From Paenibacillus polymyxa (lineage in GTDB: Bacteria > Bacillota > Bacilli > Paenibacillales > Paenibacillaceae), in the NCBI RefSeq assembly GCF_015710975.1, contig NZ_CP049783.1, forward strand, positions 4,941,501 to 5,005,500: 64,000 bases of DNA. Direction: 5' to 3'. Both the position numbers and the translations under genes were made by a program. The first letter of the stretch is position 1. Each line of letters opens with the position of its first letter. Under the pieces are notes generated by a model. It was not told the origin of the DNA. It worked only from the letters and a program-made list of their open reading frames with translations, and did not search any database. Of this stretch, positions 26,020-36,174 are shown one piece after another.

Positions 26020-27927
26020 TCATAATGAAAATTCAATAAAATCCACGTAGGCATCCCAAGTGCCGTCATCACTCGTCAAGGCGAGTTTGATCTCCTGATC
26101 TCCAGTAGCGTGAGTAATATTGGACAAGGTTTGTACAGTCGGCGTTTTGCCCGTGAAATTGAAGGAACCTACAGTTACTCCGCCAATAACCAAGTCCACC
26201 TTGGCAGTACCAGCATTGCTTGAAGCCCCCCGCACTGAGATATTATGCGTAGAGTTGGCAAAATACTGTGAATATGATACATAGTCAGCATTGGCATACA
26301 AAGCGACCCCGTCGAACGGTGCACTGATCTTGCCTGCATAAGTGCCGCCAATCTTCATATTCTCGGCTTCAACCTTGGTTATCGTATTCCCTCCCGTGTT
26401 GGGAGTGAACTGCCAGGCATCCAAATTCAACAGATTGCCGCTGCCTGACCCAGTAAACACCAGATAGATGTTGTGAACCCCCGTTGCATTATTGATCGTG
26501 GTCTCTACTTCTCTCCAGGTCTGCATACCTCCAGTTGAAGGTACTTTCAAGGAGCCGACTAGAGGACCTGTTTCACTGTCAAGCCGTACTTCAATGTTGC
26601 CACCGACATTAGTGGCCACATTAGCTTTGAATGTCTTCGCTCCAGCAGAGCCAAAATCAGCCTTCCCGACAGCGATCCAGTCCCCATTATGGATGTTGGT
26701 CACATTCAGATTGCTAATCGGGCCGCCACTGGCTTGTGTGGGTTCGGTCGTAACGCCTGCTTGCCAGGCAATGGTCTCCGCTTCAACTCTGGTATATGGG
26801 TTCATATTGGATAGCTGAGCGATTCCTGTCATATTCCCTTGCACCTCAGAGATGCTTCCGTCCTCCTTGTGCACCAGCTTATTAATATGCGGAGAGCGAT
26901 AGCCTTTTCCAGCTCCAATTTGAGCCTTGCTGACCGTTTGGGCATGGTATACGACATACCATTCATTCTTAAAATTAAATACAGCATGGTGGTTGTTGCC
27001 TCCAACGCCGAAGAACGTATACGGATTTTTTAGGAAATGACCTTTATAAGTGAAGGGACCCATCGGGTTGTCGCTAACCATATAACCGATTTCACCTGCA
27101 GGGTACTGTTGAGGGTGTGTTCCGGCAAAGTTGATACAGTACGAATAGTAGTATTTGCCGTTATATTTATGAATACCGGAATCTTCAAACAGGTAAGGAG
27201 CGTCTATAGTGGTGGCGCTTCCAATAACGCTGGTCATATCTGCGCCTAATTTGATGACTCTGGCGGTTTTAGGATTTGCAATGGAAGCCGGATCCGACTC
27301 ATTAGGAATTCCGCCACCGCTATACAGGTATCCCGTGCCATCATCATCTACCAGTACAGCCGGGTCAAAAAGCCAAGTCACGCCAGCCATCCCAGGTGTA
27401 CTATGTGTCACAAGCGCTTTGCCAAGGGGATCTGTCCAAGGTCCGATAGGCGTGTCTGCTGTTAGGACACCAATACCTGCTCCCCCATTGGCAAAATATA
27501 AAAAGAACTTGTCTCTGCCATTTATTTTTTTATGCGCAACTGCTGGAGCCCAAGAGTTAGAGGCCCATTTGGCAATGCCTCTTCCACTGTTTTTGTTGTT
27601 GGCACCTGCGACTGGTATCGTTCCGTGATCCGTCCAGTTCACCATGTCTGTAGAGGATATGACCTGGATACGATCCAGCGCACTGAAGTCGTTTTCTTTA
27701 ATCGATCCATCCTTGTTATACACGTACGTATCACTTGACATGAAAATATACACTCTTCCATCATACACCAATGAATAGGGATCAGCTCCCAATTTATGAT
27801 CCATTAGAGGATTGGAATTTCCAGGTATCTTTGCCAGTGGTCGATTGGCAGCATCTACATTTAGCATGGGAAAGACGCTGAGCAATAAAGCGAAGGAAAG
27901 AAATAAAACTAGACATTTTCTAATCAT
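26020..27927 (-). CDS. xynD: Secreted GH43 arabinoxylan arabinofuranohydrolase with CBM6 and CBM36-like modules
   Basis: A 635-aa exported enzyme that removes arabinofuranosyl side chains from arabinoxylan. Signal peptide 1-26 (ends NVDA-AN). The GH43 five-blade propeller (about 30-370) has the base Asp in KLGADPYSLVY and the acid Glu in FEDSGIHKYNGKYYYSY. A CBM6 follows (about 385-505: YTRVEAET to NLDAWQF), then a C-terminal module (about 515-633: KVEAENMK to WDAYVDFIEF) of the calcium-dependent xylan-binding CBM36 type. Length and layout agree with P. polymyxa XynD. A perfect cre site lies about 130 bp upstream. Confidence 0.94.
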   Translation of the reverse strand: MIRKCLVLFLSFALLLSVFPMLNVDAANRPLAKIPGNSNPLMDHKLGADPYSLVYDGRVYIFMSSDTYVYNKDGSIKENDFSALDRIQVISSTDMVNWTDHGTIPVAGANNKNSGRGIAKWASNSWAPAVAHKKINGRDKFFLYFANGGAGIGVLTADTPIGPWTDPLGKALVTHSTPGMAGVTWLFDPAVLVDDDGTGYLYSGGGIPNESDPASIANPKTARVIKLGADMTSVIGSATTIDAPYLFEDSGIHKYNGKYYYSYCINFAGTHPQQYPAGEIGYMVSDNPMGPFTYKGHFLKNPYTFFGVGGNNHHAVFNFKNEWYVVYHAQTVSKAQIGAGKGYRSPHINKLVHKEDGSISEVQGNMTGIAQLSNMNPYTRVEAETIAWQAGVTTEPTQASGGPISNLNVTNIHNGDWIAVGKADFGSAGAKTFKANVATNVGGNIEVRLDSETGPLVGSLKVPSTGGMQTWREVETTINNATGVHNIYLVFTGSGSGNLLNLDAWQFTPNTGGNTITKVEAENMKIGGTYAGKISAPFDGVALYANADYVSYSQYFANSTHNISVRGASSNAGTAKVDLVIGGVTVGSFNFTGKTPTVQTLSNITHATGDQEIKLALTSDDGTWDAYVDFIEFSL

Positions 27928-28055
27928 AACATAACCTCCGTTTTTTATATGGTCTAAAGCTGAGCTATCCGTAAATTTATCAAACTTAAGAATATGCTCA
28001 GACCTTTACCCGCAAGGAGAACTGACATAAAGAGTGGTAAGGGATAGAAATAATT

Positions 28056-28069
28056 TGAAACCGCTTACA
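28056..28069. promoter_or_regulatory. Perfect cre (CcpA) site upstream of xynD
   Basis: TGAAACCGCTTACA fits the cre consensus TGWAANCGNTNWCA at every position. It lies about 130 bases before the xynD start, so catabolite repression of the xylan/beta-glucan pair is likely. Between 28070 and 28477 only short frames of unknown origin are seen. Confidence 0.75.
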
Positions 28070-28477
28070 AATCATTGTTTGGAAACGCCCTACAAGAGAA
28101 GTCAATACTTACTTATCTCTGTCCTTATGCTGTGAACTTCAGTATTAATTGAATAAAGTATAGAATATAAAATATTAAGTACTAATATGTAATTCGATTC
28201 ATAATAATGGATTTATTTGGAATGATCATACCATACTCTATCAAATATAACAATATCATTCTAATTTAAAAGAGCACACCAAAAGGGATGTAACCTACCG
28301 ATTTGCTCTGTGAAATACTGACGTTTTTCCGTAACCGTTTAAGTATAATATTTGCCCTGAATGGGTTGAGTTTGATTGTAGGCGAGCAAATTAAAGGCAG
28401 ACTGTCTGTTAGGGCTATTGAGCAAAAGCCACCCGCTAAATACATCACAATCTAGGCTTGGCCCACCGAAAGTTGAG

Positions 28478-30427
28478 TTAGGTTATTTCTAAAATCGGGC
28501 GATCTCCTCTGTTGGACAGCGTCGATTTACAACCTTGATTAAGGCTAAAGTTGAGGACCGAGCCATGCTGGAGCATAACTCCTTTTGGATTTCCGGTTGA
28601 TCCAGAAGTATAGATGACGTAGGCCAAATGCTCTGGGCGAGCAATCGCCTGCAGGTTGCTGCTTTCTCCCTGATACAATGCTGCATCCTCAAGAAATATA
28701 GCATTGGCATGGCAAGGGTGCTCTTCTGCCAGATCACGACTGGTCAGAAGCACTGCCGCTTTGCTGTCTTCCATCATGTATTCAATACGAGATGACGGAA
28801 ATTCGGGATCAATCGGCACATAAGCTCCGCCTGCTTTTAGAACGGCCAGCAGACCTACAATCATTTCCACTGAGCGTTGTACCATCAGGCCAACCAGCTT
28901 GTCAGGTCCTACTCCCTGTACTTGAAGGATTCGTGCCAATGAATTCGATCGTTCATTCAGTTCCCGATAAGTTAGACTCTGATTTCCAAATACAACCGCT
29001 GTCTGATCCGGCGAACGTTCTGCCTGTTCCTCGAATAGCTCATGAATACCCACATCGTGTGGAAAGGGGACAGCTGTCGCATTAAATACATCCATAATTT
29101 GTGTCCGCTCTTCGTCACTCATCAGTGACAACTCCTGAATCCGCTTCTGTGGCCCTTTCACCATATGCTCTACCACACTCACGAATTGGCGAATAATTCG
29201 GGCGATCTCCTGCTCGCTGAACAGCTCAGTCCGATAATCCAGTTGCAATACAAGTTTATCGTCATCCAGCATGTCTATCATGGCAATATCGAAGTCGCTC
29301 ACCGTATCTCCGCAGAAATCAGTATGTACCTGCTGAATGGCTTCATCAAAACGAGAGAAGCTCAGCGTACGGTACTGAATGGTAACGCCAAACAAGCGGC
29401 CAATATCCGTGCCGCTTTGCTGTTCACGCAAATCCTGCATGATTTTGTTATACGGATAACGCTGATGCCGCAAAATGGACGCCTGCTCCTTGCCAACACC
29501 GTGTAGAAAAGTGAGCAACTCGGATTCCGGCTCAACTTGCAGACGTGTAGCCACAGTGCTGACGAACATGCCCATTGTATTTTTTTCCTTCTTTAACGTG
29601 CGGTTAGCATACAATGTACCAACGGTTAAATCTTGTTCACCTGTCGTTTTATGTAAAAAAATATACAATGCGGCCAGGAAAAATGTAAAAATACTGATGT
29701 TATGCGCCTCGCAAAAAGCCGTGACACCACGATATAATTCGTGCTCCAGTGTATAAACCTCTCGGTGTGCAGCCGTGCTTATCGTGAGCGGATTGTAAGA
29801 CTTTAAACCTGTAACCTCCGGCAAGTCGGCAAATTTCTCCGTCCAGTACACCTTGTCCTTTTGGTAGCGTTCTGATTGCTCATAGCTTTGCTCCGTCTGA
29901 ATAAAATCGAGATATGAGTTCGCTGGGACCGGCGTATCTGAACCTGTACCATGTACAATATTCATATAGTTCCCCGTAATTTCATTAATGGCCTGCTCCA
30001 TGGTAACGCCGTCAGAAATAATATGATGCATCTTGAAACTAAACCAGGTGTCTTCTGCCCCCAGCTGCAAAATAACAAATCGATACAACTGCGAATCCAG
30101 TAAGGGGAACGGCTGGGCATTATGATGACTCACCCATAGCTCAGCTTCCTCTGGAGTAACCTGAAGGGTTTCTATGCTTTGAGCAGCAAACGGCTCAACA
30201 TATTGATAGGGAATGCCGTCCCGAACCGTGATTTTGATACGAAAAGAATCGTTTTGTGCAACCACCCGGTTCATTGCCTCCTGCAATGCATCTATGCGAA
30301 CCGTTCCCTTGATTTTAACAGTGGTAATAATCGTAGATGTGTTGCGATTGGGATACACAAGCTCCGTGTACCAAATACGTTGCTGTGGCTGGCTTAATGT
30401 AAACAATTGAACATTGTGCTGAGTCAT
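28478..30427 (-). pseudogene. Truncated non-ribosomal peptide synthetase (condensation plus partial adenylation domain)
   Basis: The 649-residue frame starts with a C domain (about 8-440), with MHHIISDG at 133-140 carrying the catalytic HHxxxDG-type motif (HHIISDG). An A domain follows from about 460: ELNERSNSLARILQ, LKAGGAYVPIDPEFP (A2) and YTSGSTGNPKGVM (A3, about 606-618). After HGSVLNFSLNQ the NRPS sequence stops, and 18 unrelated residues lead to a stop. Specificity pocket (A4-A8), carrier and release domains are gone, so it cannot load a monomer. Starting with a C domain suggests a lipo-initiating or downstream subunit. ATG at 30427 follows GAGGAG. Confidence 0.9.
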
Positions 30428-30572
30428 ACGTATCTCTCCTCGCAAAATAGATATGGGTAAAAGTAACTCTGCTTAAATGACCTCCCTTGGCAAGGAACGG
30501 TCATGCGAGCCTTTTCTCCGGTATTAAATTGCCAATAGAAGTCAGTAAAAAGCGACCACTCCTGATATACCA

Positions 30573-30700
30573 TTAAGATCTGAGTGTGCATATTTGTTGT
30601 AGCAGTTTGATAATTATGCTTTTGCCGCCACGGCACGCGACGACAATCGTTACCGTTTCTCCTTCTCCTATCAGGAAGCTGGTACCCTTCAGCCCCCGGA
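30573..30700 (-). pseudogene. Possible decayed ABC-transporter ATPase fragment
   Basis: The frame reads SFLIGEGETVTIVVACRGGK followed by SIIIKLLQQ, which looks like a degraded Walker A region ('GETVtIVGa.GaGKSTIIKLL'). The P-loop glycine and Thr are lost. No other ATPase motif is visible. The large interval 30800-32235 shows no other coding trace I can support; 31550-32230 is strongly AT-rich. Confidence 0.35.
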
Positions 30701-32239
30701 GCTTCGAGAAGCTGGTTTTGATCAAAACAAGTACATCTTCTTTTCTTCGCTCACACTTTCGCAGTGCAAGCTTTTTTAGTCGGGCAGACATGGTGAAAAA
30801 ACTCTGACTCTGGATGTATGAATATGTGCATGGAATGGGAACATTTTTGAATTATGCTGTGAGTGCATCTTGGTGGTGGGTTGTAGAACGGTTGCCGCAA
30901 TGTTAACAACGTAGTGTGTCGTGATGTGTGCTGTCTAAATCTTGGCTTGAGGGTATTGATGCTATGAGACACATGAGCTACTGCACCGTGGTTAGGAGCG
31001 TAATTCTAGGTTGAAGGGGGCAAAAACTCACGATTGCGCTTATGACTTCCTGATTTTGTACATGGATAAAAAAGCGACGGTCATCGAAAGAGCTAGCGAA
31101 GTTTCCACGCTGCTAGGAAACGTTTCGCACTCCTCAAAATCTGTGCACAAACGGGCATAATCATTTGAACTAACCGTGCATTTTACAGTACTTCTTCAGG
31201 TGTTTTCTGCATCAAATGAAGCTCTTCGGTGAAAGGTTAATCTGAATAAATAGGATTTGTCTTTGGAATACGGAAGATATGGGACAGATTTACCGGAATG
31301 ATGCTATGGACAGATAATCTTGCAGTCTTGTTTATACAACTGCCATGATTTTTGGATACAGTCAGTGCTCCCTACAGTGTCTACAAAAGAAAACAGCTTA
31401 TGTACTTATGAAGCCATTTTAGGCAATGCTCTCATGTCCGGTGAAACAAAATAACTGGGTCTTCTCAGTCAGATTGGATCACGATTTTCAAAAGCCAAGA
31501 CACGACCGAGTCGCCATAAAAATTTCTAACACCCTCTTTCTGTCCATAATATAGCAGTAAATCCTTATATATCTTCTTTACTCCCAATACTTTCTAGCTA
31601 TTTTAAATATACAAACTTTAAAACCGATTAACATGGGACATAAGTTCCAAATTGATAGATTTCATAAAATTAATAAACAGCCCATATTATTCTATTATAT
31701 TTATATCTTTAAATGCAAGAATTGCACTTTTTTATTAAATTGAATACTAAGCATGACAAGTTAATGTGATTTAGAACAAAATTTTTGATTTTATAACCGA
31801 TAAAATAAAAATGATGTATGCTTGCATGAAACTCCAAACCCCTTGCACCAAAACAAATTTTACATTACATATCATTAACACAAATGTAACAAACCGTTCC
31901 CGACACCATCCGACAATTTTCAACTTTTTCAGCGATTATCTTTAACTACCTAAATCATGGTATTTATTTACTCAAGCTGAATTAATTCAAAATTAATAAC
32001 TCTTCACTTTTTAAATAGATAGTGATTTTTTTAGCTCTTTTGAACTATTTTCCAAGCGGAATTTTCTTTAAATTTTCTCTTGAAATTTCTATTTAAATTA
32101 AATATTCTCTCATTTCAGCTATAAATTTTATTTTTTTATTAATAGAAACGTTTTGATTTTTCATTAAAAGTTTAGATTTTTAGAGAATTTATAACTTTTG
32201 GACCATTACTTTTGTAAAATGTATTGACCCGAAAACACA

Positions 32240-32282
32240 AAATAGCAAGTCTCCATGTGGCAGGAAGACTTGCTATTTTTTT
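32240..32282. terminator. Rho-independent terminator in the gene-poor interval
   Basis: AAAATAGCAAGTCT pairs with AGACTTGCTATTTT, followed by a run of T. No intact gene precedes it on either strand within 1 kb on the left, so it may be left over from a lost gene or end an unannotated RNA. Confidence 0.75.
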
Positions 32283-32473
32283 AAGTTTTGGCGACTTGAC
32301 CTTAAATAATGGAGTGAATATTGACACAGTGGAAGTACCGAACATATTTGTCGTGTGATGGATACTTTGTACAAATCGAATCGTTTTTGTGCCAAGCTTG
32401 TAATGAAACTACCCCCAAGGCAATTTGTATTCGTGCAGCTCCCGATCCCATTCCCATGTTGATTTATCGCTTC

Positions 32474-33163
32474 CTAAGCGGCTAACGCAATTTGGTCCAG
32501 AATTCCCCACAATAACATTTTTGATTGCTCACAATGATCTATACCTTCTCTGATCAAGGAAGTGGTTTGAATAAACGGTGCATCCCAAAGCTCATGCGAC
32601 CAATTTGCAAGCATTTGCTGGATACAATCAGTGGTAGATTCCAAATGAAACTGCAAACCTAGAACATGTTCTCCATACGCAAAGGCTTGATTCTCACAAG
32701 CTTCGGAGTAAATGAGATGCTGGGCCCCATCAGGCAACGTGAACGTATCTCCATGCCAAGCGAATGAAGTGAATTTTTCGGGAATTTTAGCTAACCATGC
32801 ATGGTATTCTTGCGTCCTATGGAAGCCATGCCAGCCAATTTCCTTTTCGCGGTTTGGAAATACGGATCCTCCTAAAACCTCCGATATCATCTGAGCCCCT
32901 AAACAAATTCCTAGTACTTTTTTCTTCATTTCGATTGCAATTTTTACAAACGCCTTCTCCTCAATAAGCCATGGATGTTCTTTTTCTTGGTAAACACTCA
33001 TGGGTCCGCCCAAAATCACAAGGAGATCTAATGTTTTAAGCCACTTCTTATCAATACCTTGGGCAGGATCCTGCACGATTAGTTCGTGACCTGCATGTTT
33101 GGACCACGAAGCGATTACGGATGGATCGTCAAATGAAAAGTGACGAAATACAACAATCTTCAT
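32474..33163 (-). CDS. Class I glutamine amidotransferase-like protein
   Basis: A 229-aa stand-alone GATase1 domain. GGPMSVYQEKEHPWL is the typical N-terminal motif, LGICLGAQMI holds the nucleophile Cys, and GLQFHLEST holds the catalytic His-x-Glu. Relatives are annotated as GMP synthase-like amidotransferases or gamma-glutamyl hydrolases acting on gamma-glutamyl amines. The ATG at 33163 follows AGAGGGGTG. It is in the same orientation as the IclR gene about 190 bp upstream, perhaps a separate unit. No synthetase partner is present, so the acceptor is unknown. Confidence 0.85.
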   Translation of the reverse strand: MKIVVFRHFSFDDPSVIASWSKHAGHELIVQDPAQGIDKKWLKTLDLLVILGGPMSVYQEKEHPWLIEEKAFVKIAIEMKKKVLGICLGAQMISEVLGGSVFPNREKEIGWHGFHRTQEYHAWLAKIPEKFTSFAWHGDTFTLPDGAQHLIYSEACENQAFAYGEHVLGLQFHLESTTDCIQQMLANWSHELWDAPFIQTTSLIREGIDHCEQSKMLLWGILDQIALAA

Positions 33164-33349
33164 ATACACTCACCCCTCTTGTTGAATAATCATATATTAT
33201 CTCACTTTTCAGTATTAACAATATGATTATCCCGAATAATGGGATGATAACAAAAAATATAACTATTCCCCATCACTTCCCTGAATAACGAAACAGGAAT
33301 TGATAAGGCAGATGATGTGCAATGAATAGGTGTTTCTAAGCAAGCCAAA

Positions 33350-34117
33350 CTACCTAACACGTCCTCGATAGCCAAGCTCGTTGGATATGAGGTTAGCATA
33401 CTTTTTCACCATGTTTGAATACTTTTCGATGTTAACTTCCCCAAATCTTATCGAAGGTCCAGCAACATTCAAGGAACCGATTACGGTGTTCTCGTATGAG
33501 AAGATAGGAGCGCCGATTCCTGTGGTTCCCTCCGTTGCCTCGCTTATTGAAATAGCATATCCATTCTGTTTAATCGTCAAAAGTTCTTGTTCGACATCTT
33601 TTCGTAAAAATGCTTTTAAAGAAGTAGCCTCACTCCATTCGAAGGAATCCATGATTGTTTTTTGCAGCATTGGGTTCAGGAAAGCCAGAATAACTCGATT
33701 AGAGGCTCCTATAAACAATGGCAAACGCAGCCCAATGGGTTCTGATATTTTCAAGACTTGTGGTGAGTCGACAGAATCAATGTAAATTCCTTCTGCATTT
33801 TCTCGAACCGATAAATATACAGTCTCCTTTGTTTGTTTCGATATCTCCTCCATAAAAGGTCTTGCGATGGTACGCAACATTAAACTGTCCCACATTAAAA
33901 AACCGTACTTCATAATGGACAGACCAAGCTTGTAACGTTTCGTCTTTGTATTTTGGGCCACAAAGCCATGTTCCGCTAATGAGGTAAGCAAGCGATGCAC
34001 GCTCTGCACCGGCATATTTAACGCTTTGCTTATTTCCGTCACACTCATATCTTTCTCAGTGCCTTGCGGAAGCAGCAAATCCAAAATTTGAACAGCCTTA
34101 GAAATTACACCAGACAA
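33350..34117 (-). CDS. IclR-family transcriptional regulator
   Basis: About 255 aa. The winged helix is at the N-terminus (ISKAVQILDLLL, SVTEISKALNMPVQSVHRLLTSLAEHGFV, TKRYKLGLSI), then the IclR effector domain (about 75-250: ARPFMEEISKQTKETVYLSV, GYAISISEATEGTTGIGAPIF, GSLNVAGPSIRF). The start chosen is TTG at 34117, ten bases after GAGGAG; a TTG at 34141 is possible. IclR proteins usually control catabolic genes next to them; here only the amidotransferase-like gene follows. The effector is unknown. Confidence 0.87.
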   Translation of the reverse strand: MSGVISKAVQILDLLLPQGTEKDMSVTEISKALNMPVQSVHRLLTSLAEHGFVAQNTKTKRYKLGLSIMKYGFLMWDSLMLRTIARPFMEEISKQTKETVYLSVRENAEGIYIDSVDSPQVLKISEPIGLRLPLFIGASNRVILAFLNPMLQKTIMDSFEWSEATSLKAFLRKDVEQELLTIKQNGYAISISEATEGTTGIGAPIFSYENTVIGSLNVAGPSIRFGEVNIEKYSNMVKKYANLISNELGYRGRVR

Positions 34118-34219
34118 TCTGTTTTCACTCCTCAACTCCAATTTGGACTCATTATACCAAAAAGGTTAGAGAGGATAACATTACAATTGCGATATCTTAC
34201 AACTGAGTAGTTTATAAAA

Positions 34220-34264
34220 AAACGTGTCTGGGTCGCCCTTTGAAGGGGTCATCCAAACACGTTT
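34220..34264. terminator. Terminator between the ABC exporter operon and the IclR gene
   Basis: AAACGTGT...ACACGTTT with an inner TGG/CCA and GCCC/GGGG pairing and flanking A/T tracts. It lies 60 bases after the exporter stop codon. Confidence 0.75.
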
Positions 34265-34323
34265 CATTTTTACCCTGATATGATATTGATGATTCCTATC
34301 GTGTTTCCCTAAAATTGTACTTT

Positions 34324-36174
34324 TCAGGATACATGTTCAAACTGGCTGTTGTATAAATCGGCATAGAATCCGTTTTTACCTAGCAATTCCTCATGATTAC
34401 CCGTTTCAATAATGTTACCGTCCTTCATAACCAGAATCAGATCGGCGTTCTTAATCGTTGAGAGACGGTGGGCAATCACAAAGGAGGTTTTCCCAACAGT
34501 AAGTCGGTCCATCGCTTGTTGAATCAGTAACTCCGTACGCGTATCGACCGAACTTGTGGCCTCGTCCAGAATGAGCATGGGCGCATCTTCAATCATGGCT
34601 CTTGCAATGGTAATCAATTGCTTTTGACCGGCAGAGAGATTAGCTTTGTCGTCTAGCACTGTATCATAACCCTGCGGTAAAGTTTTAAGGAAGCTATGCA
34701 GACCCACTGCTCTACATGCGGCTTCTACCTGTTCATCGGTAACATGCTCTTTGGAAAAGACGATATTCTCACGAATCGTTCCTTCAAACAGCCATGTATC
34801 CTGCAGTACCATGCAGAATAATTTATGAACATTCTCACGTGTTAATTGGCTGATCGGAGTTCCATCAATATAAATTTCCCCTCCGTTCAGCTCATAGAAC
34901 CGCATGAGCAAATTCACGAGCGTCGTCTTACCGGCACCTGTAGGGCCAACAATGGCAATTTTCTGACCAGCTTCAGCTTTCATAGAGAAATCTTTGATAA
35001 TCATATGGTCTTCATTATAACCGAAACGGACATGCTTAAATTCGACATCCCCTTTGGCGTTATCCAGCTTCATGGTCTTGTCGCTCTCATCCACCAATTC
35101 TTCTTCACCCAGAAATTCGAATACACGTTCACTAGCAGCTGCCGCCGATTGCAAATTGGTTGCAGCCTGCGCCAACTGTGACAAAGGCTGTGTAAACAGA
35201 CGAATATACACCATAAAGGCCACGATAGTTCCGATCGTTATAACATGTTGGTTCACCAGCAAAGCGCCCACGATACAGACCGCAACATAACCGAAATTCC
35301 CGATGAACATCATAACCGGCATCATCAGGCCAGACATGAACTGGGATTTCCATGCATTTGTATACAAGCGGCCATTAATGCCATGAAACACTTCTTTGGC
35401 TGCTTTTTCTCCGTTATATACCTTGACTACGTTATGCCCAGCATAGGTTTCTTCGATATGACCGTTGATCTGGCCAAGCTCTGCTTGCTGTGCTACAAAA
35501 TATTTCTGTGAATGCTTCATAATTACGGTCATCAGTGAAAAACCGATCAGCGTAGCTACAATCCCAGTAATGGTCATGATCCAGTTCGTATATAGCATCA
35601 TAATCAATGCACCCACAAAGGTTGCCAGTGCGCTGACAAGCGTGCCGAGACTGTTGTTTAACGTTTGTCCAATCGTATCGACATCATTGGTCACACGGCT
35701 AAGCACATTACCATAGCTCGTAGCATCAAAATACTTCAAAGGCATATGATTGATTTTTCGGGACAGCTCTGTCCGCATCTTCTTTGTAAGACGCTGTGAC
35801 ACGGTTACCGTAATGAATCCTTGGAAATAATTAAAGATAAGGCCGAGACCATACAAAACTACCAATACAAGAACAATCTTCTGAACAGCATTCACATCAA
35901 TCCCTGTTACGATTCCTTCCTGGATCAGGTTGGCAATATCGCTGAGCTTATCTGGACCAATCACGTTGAAGACGGAACCGGCCAGCGCCAGCACCATTGA
36001 GAGTATGATCATAGGCATATAGGCCTTGATGTAGGATAAGAGCTGGCGAATGTTCTTTTTAAAATCATTCGCTTTTTTACCAGTTCCCATCCCTTCCGTA
36101 GGACCTCTACCTATGGGACCTCGCTGTTTCATTTCGATGTGCTTACTGCCGACGGTGTGTTCATTCTTGTCCAT
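34324..36174 (-). CDS. Heterodimeric ABC exporter, subunit with canonical Walker B Glu
   Basis: A 616-aa half-transporter: six TM helices (about 45-340) and an NBD. Walker A is GPTGAGKT, the signature is the non-consensus LSAGQKQ, Walker B is MLILDEATSS (catalytic Glu present) and the switch is IAHRLST (His present). Its start lies inside the end of the upstream partner (14-bp overlap), with AAGGAGG as ribosome site. A long Lys/Gly-rich N-terminal tail precedes TM1. The pair resembles BmrC/BmrD or TM287/288-type drug exporters. The substrate is unknown. Confidence 0.92.
   Translation of the reverse strand: MDKNEHTVGSKHIEMKQRGPIGRGPTEGMGTGKKANDFKKNIRQLLSYIKAYMPMIILSMVLALAGSVFNVIGPDKLSDIANLIQEGIVTGIDVNAVQKIVLVLVVLYGLGLIFNYFQGFITVTVSQRLTKKMRTELSRKINHMPLKYFDATSYGNVLSRVTNDVDTIGQTLNNSLGTLVSALATFVGALIMMLYTNWIMTITGIVATLIGFSLMTVIMKHSQKYFVAQQAELGQINGHIEETYAGHNVVKVYNGEKAAKEVFHGINGRLYTNAWKSQFMSGLMMPVMMFIGNFGYVAVCIVGALLVNQHVITIGTIVAFMVYIRLFTQPLSQLAQAATNLQSAAAASERVFEFLGEEELVDESDKTMKLDNAKGDVEFKHVRFGYNEDHMIIKDFSMKAEAGQKIAIVGPTGAGKTTLVNLLMRFYELNGGEIYIDGTPISQLTRENVHKLFCMVLQDTWLFEGTIRENIVFSKEHVTDEQVEAACRAVGLHSFLKTLPQGYDTVLDDKANLSAGQKQLITIARAMIEDAPMLILDEATSSVDTRTELLIQQAMDRLTVGKTSFVIAHRLSTIKNADLILVMKDGNIIETGNHEELLGKNGFYADLYNSQFEHVS

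Noticed and set aside
26492..27738. Several plus-strand frames of 64-139 codons inside xynD
   Set aside because: They are antisense shadows of the GC-richer xynD coding sequence, with no start signals.
28266..28448. 60-codon minus-strand frame between the truncated NRPS and xynD
   Set aside because: No ribosome site and no recognisable motif; it may be decayed sequence of unknown origin.
30751..30972. 73-codon minus-strand frame
   Set aside because: Composition (His, Pro, Ser-rich) is unlike coding sequence here and no start signal is present.
32336..32484. Open plus-strand stretch ending near 32484 (YFVQIESFLCQACNET region)
   Set aside because: It looks faintly coding but has no start, overlaps the end of the amidotransferase gene, and matches nothing I know.
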